A DNA stretch of 64,000 bases from JAIBAJ01 sp965284645 (GTDB taxonomy: Bacteria > Bacteroidota > Bacteroidia > JAIBAJ01), in contig OZ260106.1 of assembly GCA_965284645.1 (NCBI GenBank), forward strand, positions 620,001 through 684,000. The letters are read 5' to 3'. Numbering within the stretch: position 1 is the stretch's first letter; each line of letters starts with the position of its first letter. The notes below the pieces were generated by a model. The model made no database searches, was not told the origin of the DNA, and saw nothing but the letters and a program-made list of their open reading frames with translations. The position numbers were made by a program, and so were the translations under genes. Positions 17,744 to 25,243 of the stretch are shown here, piece after piece.

Positions 17744-18583
17744 TTATACTGTATCCATAAAGGTTTTCTCCGTTTGATTGAAAACAACTATTCCAACCAA
17801 CAAAGAAACAAATGCGAAAATCGTACTGTAAATCAATCCAACCCAAGATAGGGTTCCAGCTCCGGTAAACCCAAATCGAAATGCCTCAATTATTGGAGCA
17901 ATCGGATTTAAAAATAAATAGGGTTTGTATACAGCAGGAATAGAAGATGAAGGATAAATAATCGGACTGATATACATAAGTAACGATACCCCAAAATTAA
18001 TAAAAAAGGAAAGGTCCCTGTATTTCGTAGTAAGGGAGGAAAAAATAACCCCTATGCCCAAAGAAATGGCTCCCATCAAGAAAACTAAATAGGGAAACAA
18101 TAAAACATAGCCATTCATGGAGGTTTTCCCCTGCAAGAAATAGTAAGTCCAAAATACCATGAACATGGCCATTTGAATAAAAAACTTAAATAAATTGGAA
18201 ATAACAATAGAAATAGGAACGGTCATTCTTGGAAAATAAACTTTTCCAAAAATCCCAGCATTGCTTGAAAACGTATTGGCCGTTCCATTAAAACAAGTTT
18301 GAAAATAATTCCATAAGGATGTGCCCGCCAAATAAAACAAAGGACCAGGAATATTATCGGTCGGAATTTGTGCGATTTCAGAAAAAACCAATGAAAAGGA
18401 AAGCGCTGTAAACAAAGGCCCTAAAAAGAACCATAATGGCCCTAAAACGGTTTGTTTATATAAAGAAACGAAGTCTCTGCGAACAAACAAGGCTATTAAA
18501 TCACGATACCTCCATAGCTCCCTAAGATTTAAATCAAACTTGGAAACTCGGGGCGAAATCACTTCTGTCCAATTTTCATTCAT
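17744..18583 (-). CDS. wzm: ABC-2 permease for polysaccharide export (Wzm-like)
   Basis: A 279-aa inner-membrane permease of the ABC-2 type with about six transmembrane helices. The cytosolic N-terminus includes LRELWRYRDLIALFVRRDF, the family's amphipathic coupling region, followed by the signature KQTVLGPLWFFLGPLF. Length and layout are those of Wzm/TagG/RfbA. It pairs with the ATPase immediately downstream to export an undecaprenyl-linked glycan. It is the first gene of the 15-gene minus-strand operon; a promoter candidate lies at 18703-18736. No O-antigen polymerase (Wzy) is seen, as expected for an ABC-dependent pathway. Confidence 0.92.
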   Translation of the reverse strand: MNENWTEVISPRVSKFDLNLRELWRYRDLIALFVRRDFVSLYKQTVLGPLWFFLGPLFTALSFSLVFSEIAQIPTDNIPGPLFYLAGTSLWNYFQTCFNGTANTFSSNAGIFGKVYFPRMTVPISIVISNLFKFFIQMAMFMVFWTYYFLQGKTSMNGYVLLFPYLVFLMGAISLGIGVIFSSLTTKYRDLSFFINFGVSLLMYISPIIYPSSSIPAVYKPYLFLNPIAPIIEAFRFGFTGAGTLSWVGLIYSTIFAFVSLLVGIVVFNQTEKTFMDTV

Positions 18584-19128
18584 TGATCCATATTAGTATT
18601 ATGTAACGCCTATTCAAAAAACAAAGGTCAACATTATTTTCTAAAAAAATGATTCAGCCCTCAACCTTAAAACTAAGGTAGAAGTCTTGTTGAACAATTT
18701 GCCAAATATAGAACGAAAAGAACCTTTCTTATCCAAAATTGTCATTTGCAACGCAGTGTGCAATTGGAAAGCGAGAAAGAATCGTCGGAATTCAAACGTT
18801 CTCGAAACTAGTCTTCGTTTGGTTCTTTCCAATCAAAAATTATTCGAAATCCAAACTTACTCCTGTCTATAAATGTATTTTTAAATTGCTATTGAAAATT
18901 TTTGTTAACCATTCCACAATTTGCATATCCATTTATTACCCAAATAAAAAATAAGGGCTTTTTGCACACCCATTAAGCGGCCTAACTAATAATAAATCAA
19001 TAAGTTAAGACAATTACCCCTCCTATTGAATATTCTGGATTTTTTGAAAAATGAATTTATAAAAAAGTAAAATCAACTGCGCTTTAATTATAAATATTCT
19101 ATCTTTCTATGTGTATTTTTATGCTCTT
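18584..19128. other. 545-base intergenic region before the glycan operon
   Basis: An AT-rich gap between the flippase gene and the Wzm gene. The only signal I can support is a minus-strand promoter candidate at 18703-18736. Short frames between 18641 and 18954 have no coding character and overlap one another. There are several partly matching GGTTCTTT/AAAGAACC-type segments (about 18717 and 18820), too loose to call a repeat. No terminator with a T tract was found. Confidence 0.6.
18703..18736 (-). promoter_or_regulatory. candidate promoter of the surface-glycan operon
   Basis: Read on the minus strand, TTG (18736-18734), a 23-base spacer and TATATTTG (18710-18703) match the Bacteroidota pattern TTG-N17-23-TAnnTTTG. 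Transcription would start near 18697, leaving a leader of about 110 bases before the Wzm ATG at 18583. Confidence 0.5.
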
Positions 19129-20592
19129 CTAGTTGTGATGAATGGCTTCTTTGTTCAAAAAAAGATTCATTATTTGTGATATAGATACAATCCCAATTAG
19201 CATTGAAATAAAAATACTTAGTACGCCACAAATAAAAAATTCAAAGATCCAATTGAGTTGTATGTTTTCATAAATCAAGGGGAAACCAAAAAAGCAAAAA
19301 ATGGCAAATCCACTTATCCTTATAATAAAGCTTAGATTAGCCTTGAATGAAAATCTCTTGTTTACGATCCAAATTTGGCAAAACGAATTGAATACCTGTG
19401 TTGTTAAACTAGCTATCGCCGCACCGTGTGCCTTCATGGTGGGAATTAATAAAAAATTTAATCCAATATTCAAAAACATACTGCCAAGCGCTATGTAATT
19501 TAATTCTTTCAAACTGCCATTTGCCGTTAATAAGGTGCCATAAACGTATGATGAACAAATCGGCAAAAAACAACACATCAAAATAGAAAGTACTTCATAT
19601 GATTCAGGTTCCGCTTTCGGATAAAGCATAAAAATAATTTCTTTGTTAAAGCTAATTATTAATCCCACCAACACTAAAGCCGGCACAAACAACAACCGAA
19701 AGGCTAACTGACTTATCTCCCCCACTGATTCCCTATCCTTTAACATTTTCGAAAATAAAGGCAACAACAATACCGAAAACAAATACGCAATCATGTTGGC
19801 ACTGTCCAACAAGCGGTAAGCCTGTGCATAAATGCCCGATTGCTCAGCCCCATCAGGTAATATCCTTTCCAACATCACAGTGTCTACACGGTTGTAAAAA
19901 GCCATTAATAAGGTGAGCATGGCAAAAGGAAAACTTTTCTTTAAAATTACCCGCAATAGCATCGGATTCCAAGTCAAACGCCTTAACTCTGATTTTTTTA
20001 AAACTACAACAAACGTAAACAAGGCTGTAATCACATAACATAAGCTTTGTATCCAAATAAAATGCTCCACCGTGAAACTTTGCCGATAGGTATGACTCAA
20101 CAATAAACCTCCACACAACAAAATCATCAACAATCGGTCTAAAATGGAAATGAAACTGTCGATCTTAAATAAATGTAAGCCCTGAATATTGGACCTCAAG
20201 TATAAAATAAACGACAACAAAAACTGGTTGAAACCCAAGCCTACCAACATCCATAGCTTTCGTTCGTCGTATTGCAACACCAAACCCACCACCAACAACA
20301 ATACCGAATACAATACAGCTAACATAAACTTCAACACCACCAGCGACGACAAATGCTTATTCAACAAAAAACTATGTTGCGAAATATTCCTGTTGTTGAA
20401 GTTGGTTATCCCTACATCCAACAAAATATTCATAACCAAACTCAAATTGAACAAAGCGAAGTATAAGCCATACTCCTTCTCTCCCACCAAATTCTGAACC
20501 TCCCGGTCGATCCCCAATATCCAAAACGGCTTAATCAGCAAGTTTAGGAACAGCAACAAGGCCAAGTTGGTGACGAATTTTTTCTGTGACAA
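19129..20592 (-). CDS. lipid-linked polysaccharide flippase (Wzx/MATE-like)
   Basis: A 487-aa polytopic membrane protein with about 12-14 hydrophobic helices and the layout of polysaccharide-transport (Wzx/RfbX, MurJ/MATE superfamily) proteins. FNNRNISQHSF near residue 63, RVDTVMLERILPDGAEQSGIYAQAYRLLD around residues 237-265 (split here by position, a signature loop after helix 7) and SLTTQVFNSFCQI near residue 395 are characteristic. It would flip an undecaprenyl-linked oligosaccharide. It starts with TTG, 11 bases after the response-regulator stop; no in-frame ATG lies nearby. A flippase next to an ABC exporter suggests either a second glycan pathway or a role in glycosylating surface proteins. 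Confidence 0.82.
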   Translation of the reverse strand: MSQKKFVTNLALLLFLNLLIKPFWILGIDREVQNLVGEKEYGLYFALFNLSLVMNILLDVGITNFNNRNISQHSFLLNKHLSSLVVLKFMLAVLYSVLLLVVGLVLQYDERKLWMLVGLGFNQFLLSFILYLRSNIQGLHLFKIDSFISILDRLLMILLCGGLLLSHTYRQSFTVEHFIWIQSLCYVITALFTFVVVLKKSELRRLTWNPMLLRVILKKSFPFAMLTLLMAFYNRVDTVMLERILPDGAEQSGIYAQAYRLLDSANMIAYLFSVLLLPLFSKMLKDRESVGEISQLAFRLLFVPALVLVGLIISFNKEIIFMLYPKAEPESYEVLSILMCCFLPICSSYVYGTLLTANGSLKELNYIALGSMFLNIGLNFLLIPTMKAHGAAIASLTTQVFNSFCQIWIVNKRFSFKANLSFIIRISGFAIFCFFGFPLIYENIQLNWIFEFFICGVLSIFISMLIGIVSISQIMNLFLNKEAIHHN

Positions 20593-20603
20593 TGGACCCC
20601 TGC

Positions 20604-21302
20604 TTAATGATTCAACTCGGAAAATTTATAGCCAACCCCACGGATGGAAATAAAATGCTTCGGATTCTTCGGATCATGCTCAAAATGCTTCCGAAAACCT
20701 ACAATTATATTGTCAATAGTCCGGGTGTTGGGGTAAGAATTATAACCCCAAACGGTATCTAAAATCTGCTCCCGACTAATAACCTCATTCTTCCGCTCTA
20801 TCAATAGCCGGAGCAACATAATTTCTTTCTTGGTTAAGGTGTGCCGCTCGCCATGGATGTCCACAATTTCAAAACTGGTAAAATCAATTTTGCAACCATC
20901 AAATTCATAAGTAGGTGAAATATTTCCCTCTTTCTTGTTCCTCCGCAAAAGCAATTGAATTCGCAACAACAATTCCTCCAAATCAAACGGCTTGGCCAGG
21001 TAGTCATCCGCACCAATCTTCAAGCCAAATACCCGATCTTCATTGGAATTTTTAGCCGTAATAAACAAAATTGGTACATTGTTGTTCTCCAATCGCAAAG
21101 TCTGGCAAATGGTAAAACCATCAATCTCCGGCAACATCACATCCAGCAACACCAAATCAAATCGCTTGTTTCGGATTTCTTTGAGCGCCTCCCCTCCCGT
21201 AACGGCTGTATACACTGCATAGCCCTCCAATTCAAGGTTCAGCTTGATTACATCCAACAAACTTTCCTCATCTTCCACTAAAAGTATTCTCGCATTCTGC
21301 AC
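20604..21302 (-). CDS. OmpR/PhoB-family response regulator
   Basis: A receiver domain (residues 1-120) with the acidic pair in LLVEDEES, the phospho-acceptor Asp in LVLLDVMLPEIDG near residue 52, Thr in ILFITAKN and Lys in YLAKPFD, followed by a winged-helix DNA-binding domain (residues about 135-232, with LTKKEIMLLRLLIERK and the closing ISIRGVGYKF). I start it at GTG 21302, giving MQNARILLVEDE, where the receiver fold begins; a TTG nine codons upstream would add a tail without family support. No histidine kinase gene is adjacent, so it is an orphan here. It is 11 bases ahead of the flippase gene and likely co-transcribed. Confidence 0.9.
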   Translation of the reverse strand: MQNARILLVEDEESLLDVIKLNLELEGYAVYTAVTGGEALKEIRNKRFDLVLLDVMLPEIDGFTICQTLRLENNNVPILFITAKNSNEDRVFGLKIGADDYLAKPFDLEELLLRIQLLLRRNKKEGNISPTYEFDGCKIDFTSFEIVDIHGERHTLTKKEIMLLRLLIERKNEVISREQILDTVWGYNSYPNTRTIDNIIVGFRKHFEHDPKNPKHFISIRGVGYKFSELNH

Positions 21303-21480
21303 GTCGCAAAGTAAGCTAGAAAACCTCAACTAAAAAAGAGATTTCCTAGGCTTTTCTCACCATACCTAACATTCTTAATTTTTCACTTTAATCAAATTAT
21401 ACGCATTTTCACCCCAAATACAGCACTTACCCTCTGTATAAATTGTCCTAGTCTGCCCTGTTCATTTATTGTTTTTTTTA

Positions 21481-21621
21481 TTTGGCGGGTCCCATTCGCC
21501 ACAACCATTCTCCGTTGATTAGGCATTATACTGGGCTCATGGTCGGGCTATTCACTGCTAGTCCTCGGTCTGCTCCGTGCCTCCGCATCCCTGTGGGCTA
21601 TCCGTTGCTATCCCTACCCGG
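21481..21621 (+). repeat. structured intergenic repeat, copy A
   Basis: About 140 bases related to copies B (21855-22002, opposite strand) and C (50775-50930). Shared landmarks in order are GGCGGGTCCC at 21484-21493, AACCATTCT in the loop, and a conserved tail with GTCCTCGGTCTGCTCCGTG then CTGTGGG and GCTATC..CTACCCGG. In this copy the right arm of the main hairpin has drifted and pairs poorly. It lies between the response-regulator gene and secDF. Confidence 0.75.
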
Positions 21622-21639
21622 ACGGAAGAATGTAAAGTG

Positions 21640-21800
21640 AGAAAAGAGAAAAGAGGAAAGAGAAAAGAGTAGTGAGGAAGGTTATGAGATATGAGTTATG
21701 AGTTATGGGATATCCTAGATTGGTAGTTCATTATTTTCTATTTTCTCACTACTATTTTCTCTCTACTATTTTCTCACTACTCTTTCCCTCCTATTTATTG
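21640..21800. repeat. purine/pyrimidine mirror-like inverted repeat between copies A and B
   Basis: The stretch at about 21640-21680 is almost all A/G (GAGAAAAGAGTAGTGAGG) and is answered at about 21740-21790 by almost all C/T sequence (TTCTCACTACTCTTTCC). The arms can pair over about 15 bases at a time in several registers. With copies A and B outside, the whole 21481-22002 block is one large imperfect palindrome. No gene is supported inside it. Confidence 0.6.
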
Positions 21801-21854
21801 CCCCGGCATGGAATACCACTGTCCAGTACTTCGCCAAAAACCGGGCACGAAGAA

Positions 21855-22002
21855 CCCCGGGTAGCGATAGAGCGTGGTACCCCACAGGGCTGCGGAGGCA
21901 CGGAGCAGACCGAGGAGTACTAGCGAAAGCGCGACCTTTTCGGCCCTTGCTAATGCTTTATTCGGGGTAGAATGGTTATGGCCGAAAAGGGACCCGCCCA
22001 AT
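21855..22002 (-). repeat. structured intergenic repeat, copy B
   Basis: The best-preserved copy, read on the minus strand: GGCGGGTCCC, then a perfect 11-bp stem CCTTTTCGGCC (21990-21980) pairing with GGCCGAAAAGG (21945-21935) around a loop containing ATAACCATTCTAC, then GCTTTCGCTAGTACTCCTC and the conserved tail to CTACCCGG near 21858. It abuts the secDF terminator. Frames running through it also exist in copies A and C but with different peptides, so it is not coding. Confidence 0.8.
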
Positions 22003-22007
22003 AGAAA

Positions 22008-22035
22008 TAAAAAAGGCCCCCGAAATCGAGAGCCT
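22008..22035 (-). terminator. rho-independent terminator of secDF
   Basis: On the minus strand AGGCTCTCG (22035-22027), loop ATTT, and CGGGGGCCT (22022-22014) form a 9-bp stem with two G-T pairs, followed by a run of T. It lies about 22 bases after the secDF stop codon. Confidence 0.88.
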
Positions 22036-22056
22036 TTCTTAGACGTTTTATGGCAA

Positions 22057-25041
22057 TTATTTCTTCAAAAGTTTGTCACCACCACCGAACTCAACTACGA
22101 TAGGGGTAGCTACAAAAATGGAAGAGTAGGTACCAACGATAACACCGATTAACATGGCGAAGGCGAATCCTTTGATAGTGTCGCCACCGAAAAGGAACAA
22201 TACCAACAATACCAAGAAAGCGGTTAAAGAAGTAATTACGGTACGGCTAAGGGTGTTGTTACAAGCTTCGTTGATAGTATCTTCCAAGCTGCGGTTTTTC
22301 ACCACGCGTTCGTTGATGTATTCACGAATCCTGTCAAACACGATAACCGTATCGTTGATAGAATAACCAATAACAGTCAAAATAGCGGCGATAAATCCTT
22401 GGTCGATTTCTAAGGTAAATGGTACATAGCCATGCAATAAGGTAAATGCTGTAAGAACCATTAACACGTCGTGAATAAGTGCTATTGTGGCACCCAAGCT
22501 AAATTGCCATTTACGGAAACGGATTAAAATGTAGACAAAAATACCGACAATAGAAAACAAGATAGCCCAAATAGCGGAAATCTTGATATCATTCGCTACG
22601 GTAGGCCCAACTTTTTGGGAAGTCAGAATTTCATATTTATTTCCATTCAATTTATCCAAATTATCGCGTAGGATTTTCTCTACATCCGTATCGGCTGTTT
22701 GGGAATCGTCGCCAATGCGGTAAGAGGTGATAATTTTCATTGTATTCGCCCCACCGAAGGATTTCACTTGTGGAGCGATATTGTCGAACGAAGGAGCCAA
22801 AGTGCGTGCCAATGTTTCAGCTTCTACCACTTGGTCAAATTTCACAGTATAGGAACGACCTCCTTTAAAATCAACACCAAAAGTAAAACCGCGTAGGAAC
22901 ATCGAAACAATACCTACACCGATAATGGCCCAAGTAGCAAACAAGAACAAGCGGCGTTTTCCAACGAAATCGATTTTTGTGCCTTGCAACACATTAGCAC
23001 TCCAAGGCATAGAGAATTTGATGCTCATATTGCGGCCTAGCATTGCTTCATAGATAATTCTAGAAATGAAGATGGAGGCAAACATAGAACAACAAATACC
23101 GATAATGGTGGTGGTAGCAAAACCTTGAATTGGACCAGAACCAAAAATATAGAGAATAATACCAGTAAGCAAGGATGTTACGTTAGAGTCGATGATGGAT
23201 GCATAGGCATGGCTATAACCATCGGCAATAGCCAAACGCAGGCCACTTCCCTTTCTGAGCTCTTCCCTGATACGTTCAAAAATAAGAACGTTGGCATCTA
23301 CCGACACTCCGATAATAAACACGATACCAGCGATACCTGGCAGGGTTAATACAGCACCTAGGGAAGCCAATACACCGAAAATGAAGAAGATATTCGCCAA
23401 TAAAGCGATGTTTGCTACAAAACCAGCATTGTTGTAATACAATACCATGAAGATGATGATAACCAAGATGGATCCAATGAAGGAAAGCAAACCGGCGCTG
23501 ATTGACTCTTTACCTAATGAAGGACCAACGATGGCTTCTTCAACGATTCTGGCCGGAGCTGGTAATTTACCTGCTTCTAGTTTATTGGCAAGGTCTTTTG
23601 CCTCTTCAACGGTAAAGCTGCCGGTAATAGAAGAGCGGCCACCTGCGATTTCGCCTTGTACAGTTGGATAAGAATACACAAATCCATCTAAGGTAATGGC
23701 AATTGATTTACCAATATTGTCTTTCGTTAACCTTCTCCACACTTCAGCACCTTCTTGGTCCATGGTCATGGAAACTTCAGGTTTGTTGTTCATTTGAGAA
23801 AGCTCCATACGAGCTGATTTGATAGCAGAACCATCCAAAGGCGGTTGATCTTTTCCTTTAAGAGCAATTAACTGAAGTACTGTTTTATCCTTATCATAAG
23901 CCGTTCCAGTCCAAGCAAATTTGCAATCCCTTGGGAATTTTTGTTTAACTTGAGGGAAAGAGAGGTATTTGTTAACTTTTGCAGTATCGCGGATAAGAAC
24001 AAAGCCAATAACAGGGCCATCGGCTGCGCGGCGGTCTTGGGTTAAGGCAGGGGTCAATACACTGAACAATGGGTTTTCCCTTCTAAGCTTTTCTTGATCA
24101 GCCGCATTTAGTCCTTTGGCAGTATCTGTGCTTGCAGAATCGGTTGAAGCTTTTGCCAACAAAGGATTTTTAGTTGTATCTGCTTTTGTGGTCTCTGCTT
24201 TTGCTTCAGCTGTTTTTGCTTCGGCTGTATCGGCTTTGGAAGTATCAGCTTTGGAACCTTCAAGAACCATGCGAACTACATCATTTGCCTCTTGCAATTT
24301 TTCGATAACTTCAACATTGTTGTAAGTTTCCCAGAACTCCAATTGAGCAGTACCTTGAAGAAGTTTACGAACCCTATCAGGTTCTTTAACACCAGGAAGT
24401 TCAATCAAAATACGACCGCTGGTTCCCAATTGTTGAATATTTGGTTGAGTAACACCAAATTTATCGATACGGGTACGCAATACATTAAATGATTGGTCGA
24501 TCGCATTGTTAGCTTCAGTACGAAGGATATTAATGACTTCTTCGTTTGTACTTTGGTTGGTAACCCCTTTTTCTTTAAGCGTATATCCAAAAATAGCGGG
24601 TGAAGCTAGCCGGGAATTAGAGGCCACTTCATTAAATGCTTTTCCAAACAAGGTGATGTAATCTTCCTGGGAAACTTTATGACGTTCGTTCGCCAAAGCC
24701 AAGGCCCTGTTAAAGTCGGGATCTGGCGTATTATTAGAAAGGGAACGTAACAAATCTGGAATAGAAACTTCCATCGTTACGTTCATACCACCTTTAAGGT
24801 CAAGACCTAAAGGAAGTTCGTGTTCTTTACACTGGCGATACGTGTATTCTGTGATTCCAAGATTGTAAACCACTTGGCTTTGCATACTGTCCAAATATCT
24901 GCGCTCTTTTTCTTGGTCTCCATTGGCATATTCTGCAGCATCTTTTTCAACGCTGGAAGAAAACCAAGTGAAACTTAAGGAGTACAGACAAACGATGGCA
25001 AAAATGATAGCAAAAACCTGAATTGTGCCCTTTTGTTGCAT
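22057..25041 (-). CDS. secDF: fused protein translocase SecDF
   Basis: A 994-aa SecD-SecF fusion, the usual Bacteroidota form, which uses proton flow to pull exported proteins through SecYEG at the inner membrane. One N-terminal helix (residues 8-25) precedes LGLDLKGGMNV near residue 80, the first periplasmic region, then the SecD helices from GPSLGKESISAG near residue 508. The SecF half has its own helix and GVDFKGGRSYTVKF near residue 724, ending in a second helix bundle. An Ala/Thr/Lys/Asp-rich linker (residues about 262-315, with repeated KADT and AEAK) interrupts the first periplasmic domain. Transcribed alone: promoter candidate at 25083-25116, terminator at 22008-22035. Confidence 0.96.
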   Translation of the reverse strand: MQQKGTIQVFAIIFAIVCLYSLSFTWFSSSVEKDAAEYANGDQEKERRYLDSMQSQVVYNLGITEYTYRQCKEHELPLGLDLKGGMNVTMEVSIPDLLRSLSNNTPDPDFNRALALANERHKVSQEDYITLFGKAFNEVASNSRLASPAIFGYTLKEKGVTNQSTNEEVINILRTEANNAIDQSFNVLRTRIDKFGVTQPNIQQLGTSGRILIELPGVKEPDRVRKLLQGTAQLEFWETYNNVEVIEKLQEANDVVRMVLEGSKADTSKADTAEAKTAEAKAETTKADTTKNPLLAKASTDSASTDTAKGLNAADQEKLRRENPLFSVLTPALTQDRRAADGPVIGFVLIRDTAKVNKYLSFPQVKQKFPRDCKFAWTGTAYDKDKTVLQLIALKGKDQPPLDGSAIKSARMELSQMNNKPEVSMTMDQEGAEVWRRLTKDNIGKSIAITLDGFVYSYPTVQGEIAGGRSSITGSFTVEEAKDLANKLEAGKLPAPARIVEEAIVGPSLGKESISAGLLSFIGSILVIIIFMVLYYNNAGFVANIALLANIFFIFGVLASLGAVLTLPGIAGIVFIIGVSVDANVLIFERIREELRKGSGLRLAIADGYSHAYASIIDSNVTSLLTGIILYIFGSGPIQGFATTTIIGICCSMFASIFISRIIYEAMLGRNMSIKFSMPWSANVLQGTKIDFVGKRRLFLFATWAIIGVGIVSMFLRGFTFGVDFKGGRSYTVKFDQVVEAETLARTLAPSFDNIAPQVKSFGGANTMKIITSYRIGDDSQTADTDVEKILRDNLDKLNGNKYEILTSQKVGPTVANDIKISAIWAILFSIVGIFVYILIRFRKWQFSLGATIALIHDVLMVLTAFTLLHGYVPFTLEIDQGFIAAILTVIGYSINDTVIVFDRIREYINERVVKNRSLEDTINEACNNTLSRTVITSLTAFLVLLVLFLFGGDTIKGFAFAMLIGVIVGTYSSIFVATPIVVEFGGGDKLLKK

Positions 25042-25082
25042 GAGTGAAAATTAATCGATTATACCCTAATTTTTTGAGGGTG

Positions 25083-25116
25083 CAAACCTACGTTTATTTC
25101 GCTTACAATCGACAAA
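25083..25116 (-). promoter_or_regulatory. candidate promoter of secDF
   Basis: On the minus strand TTTG (25116-25113), a 22-base spacer and TAGGTTTG (25090-25083) fit the Bacteroidota consensus exactly. The predicted start near 25077 leaves a leader of about 36 bases, whose first bases contain a small CCCT/AGGG inverted repeat (25064-25080). Confidence 0.65.
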
Positions 25117-25243
25117 TTAAGGAATTTTGCTTTAAACCCGCGTCAATTCTATTGTTTTAACAAGCAATTTATGGGCTTTGCAAAGATTCTGAGACTCAGA
25201 AACTACAGAAAAGTGGCAGATGAAAAAATGTGGAAAAACAGGA

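Noticed and set aside
18641..18954. Short overlapping frames on both strands
   Set aside because: No recognisable product, AT-rich, no start signal; a promoter candidate lies inside.
18584..19128. tRNA or small RNA gene
   Set aside because: No cloverleaf or strong hairpin with T run could be found by eye.
21303..21329. TTG start adding nine residues to the response regulator
   Set aside because: GTG 21302 begins directly before the receiver fold; the extension has no family match.
21705..22152. Frames between the response regulator and secDF
   Set aside because: They run through the palindromic repeat and terminator, and peptides differ between repeat copies.
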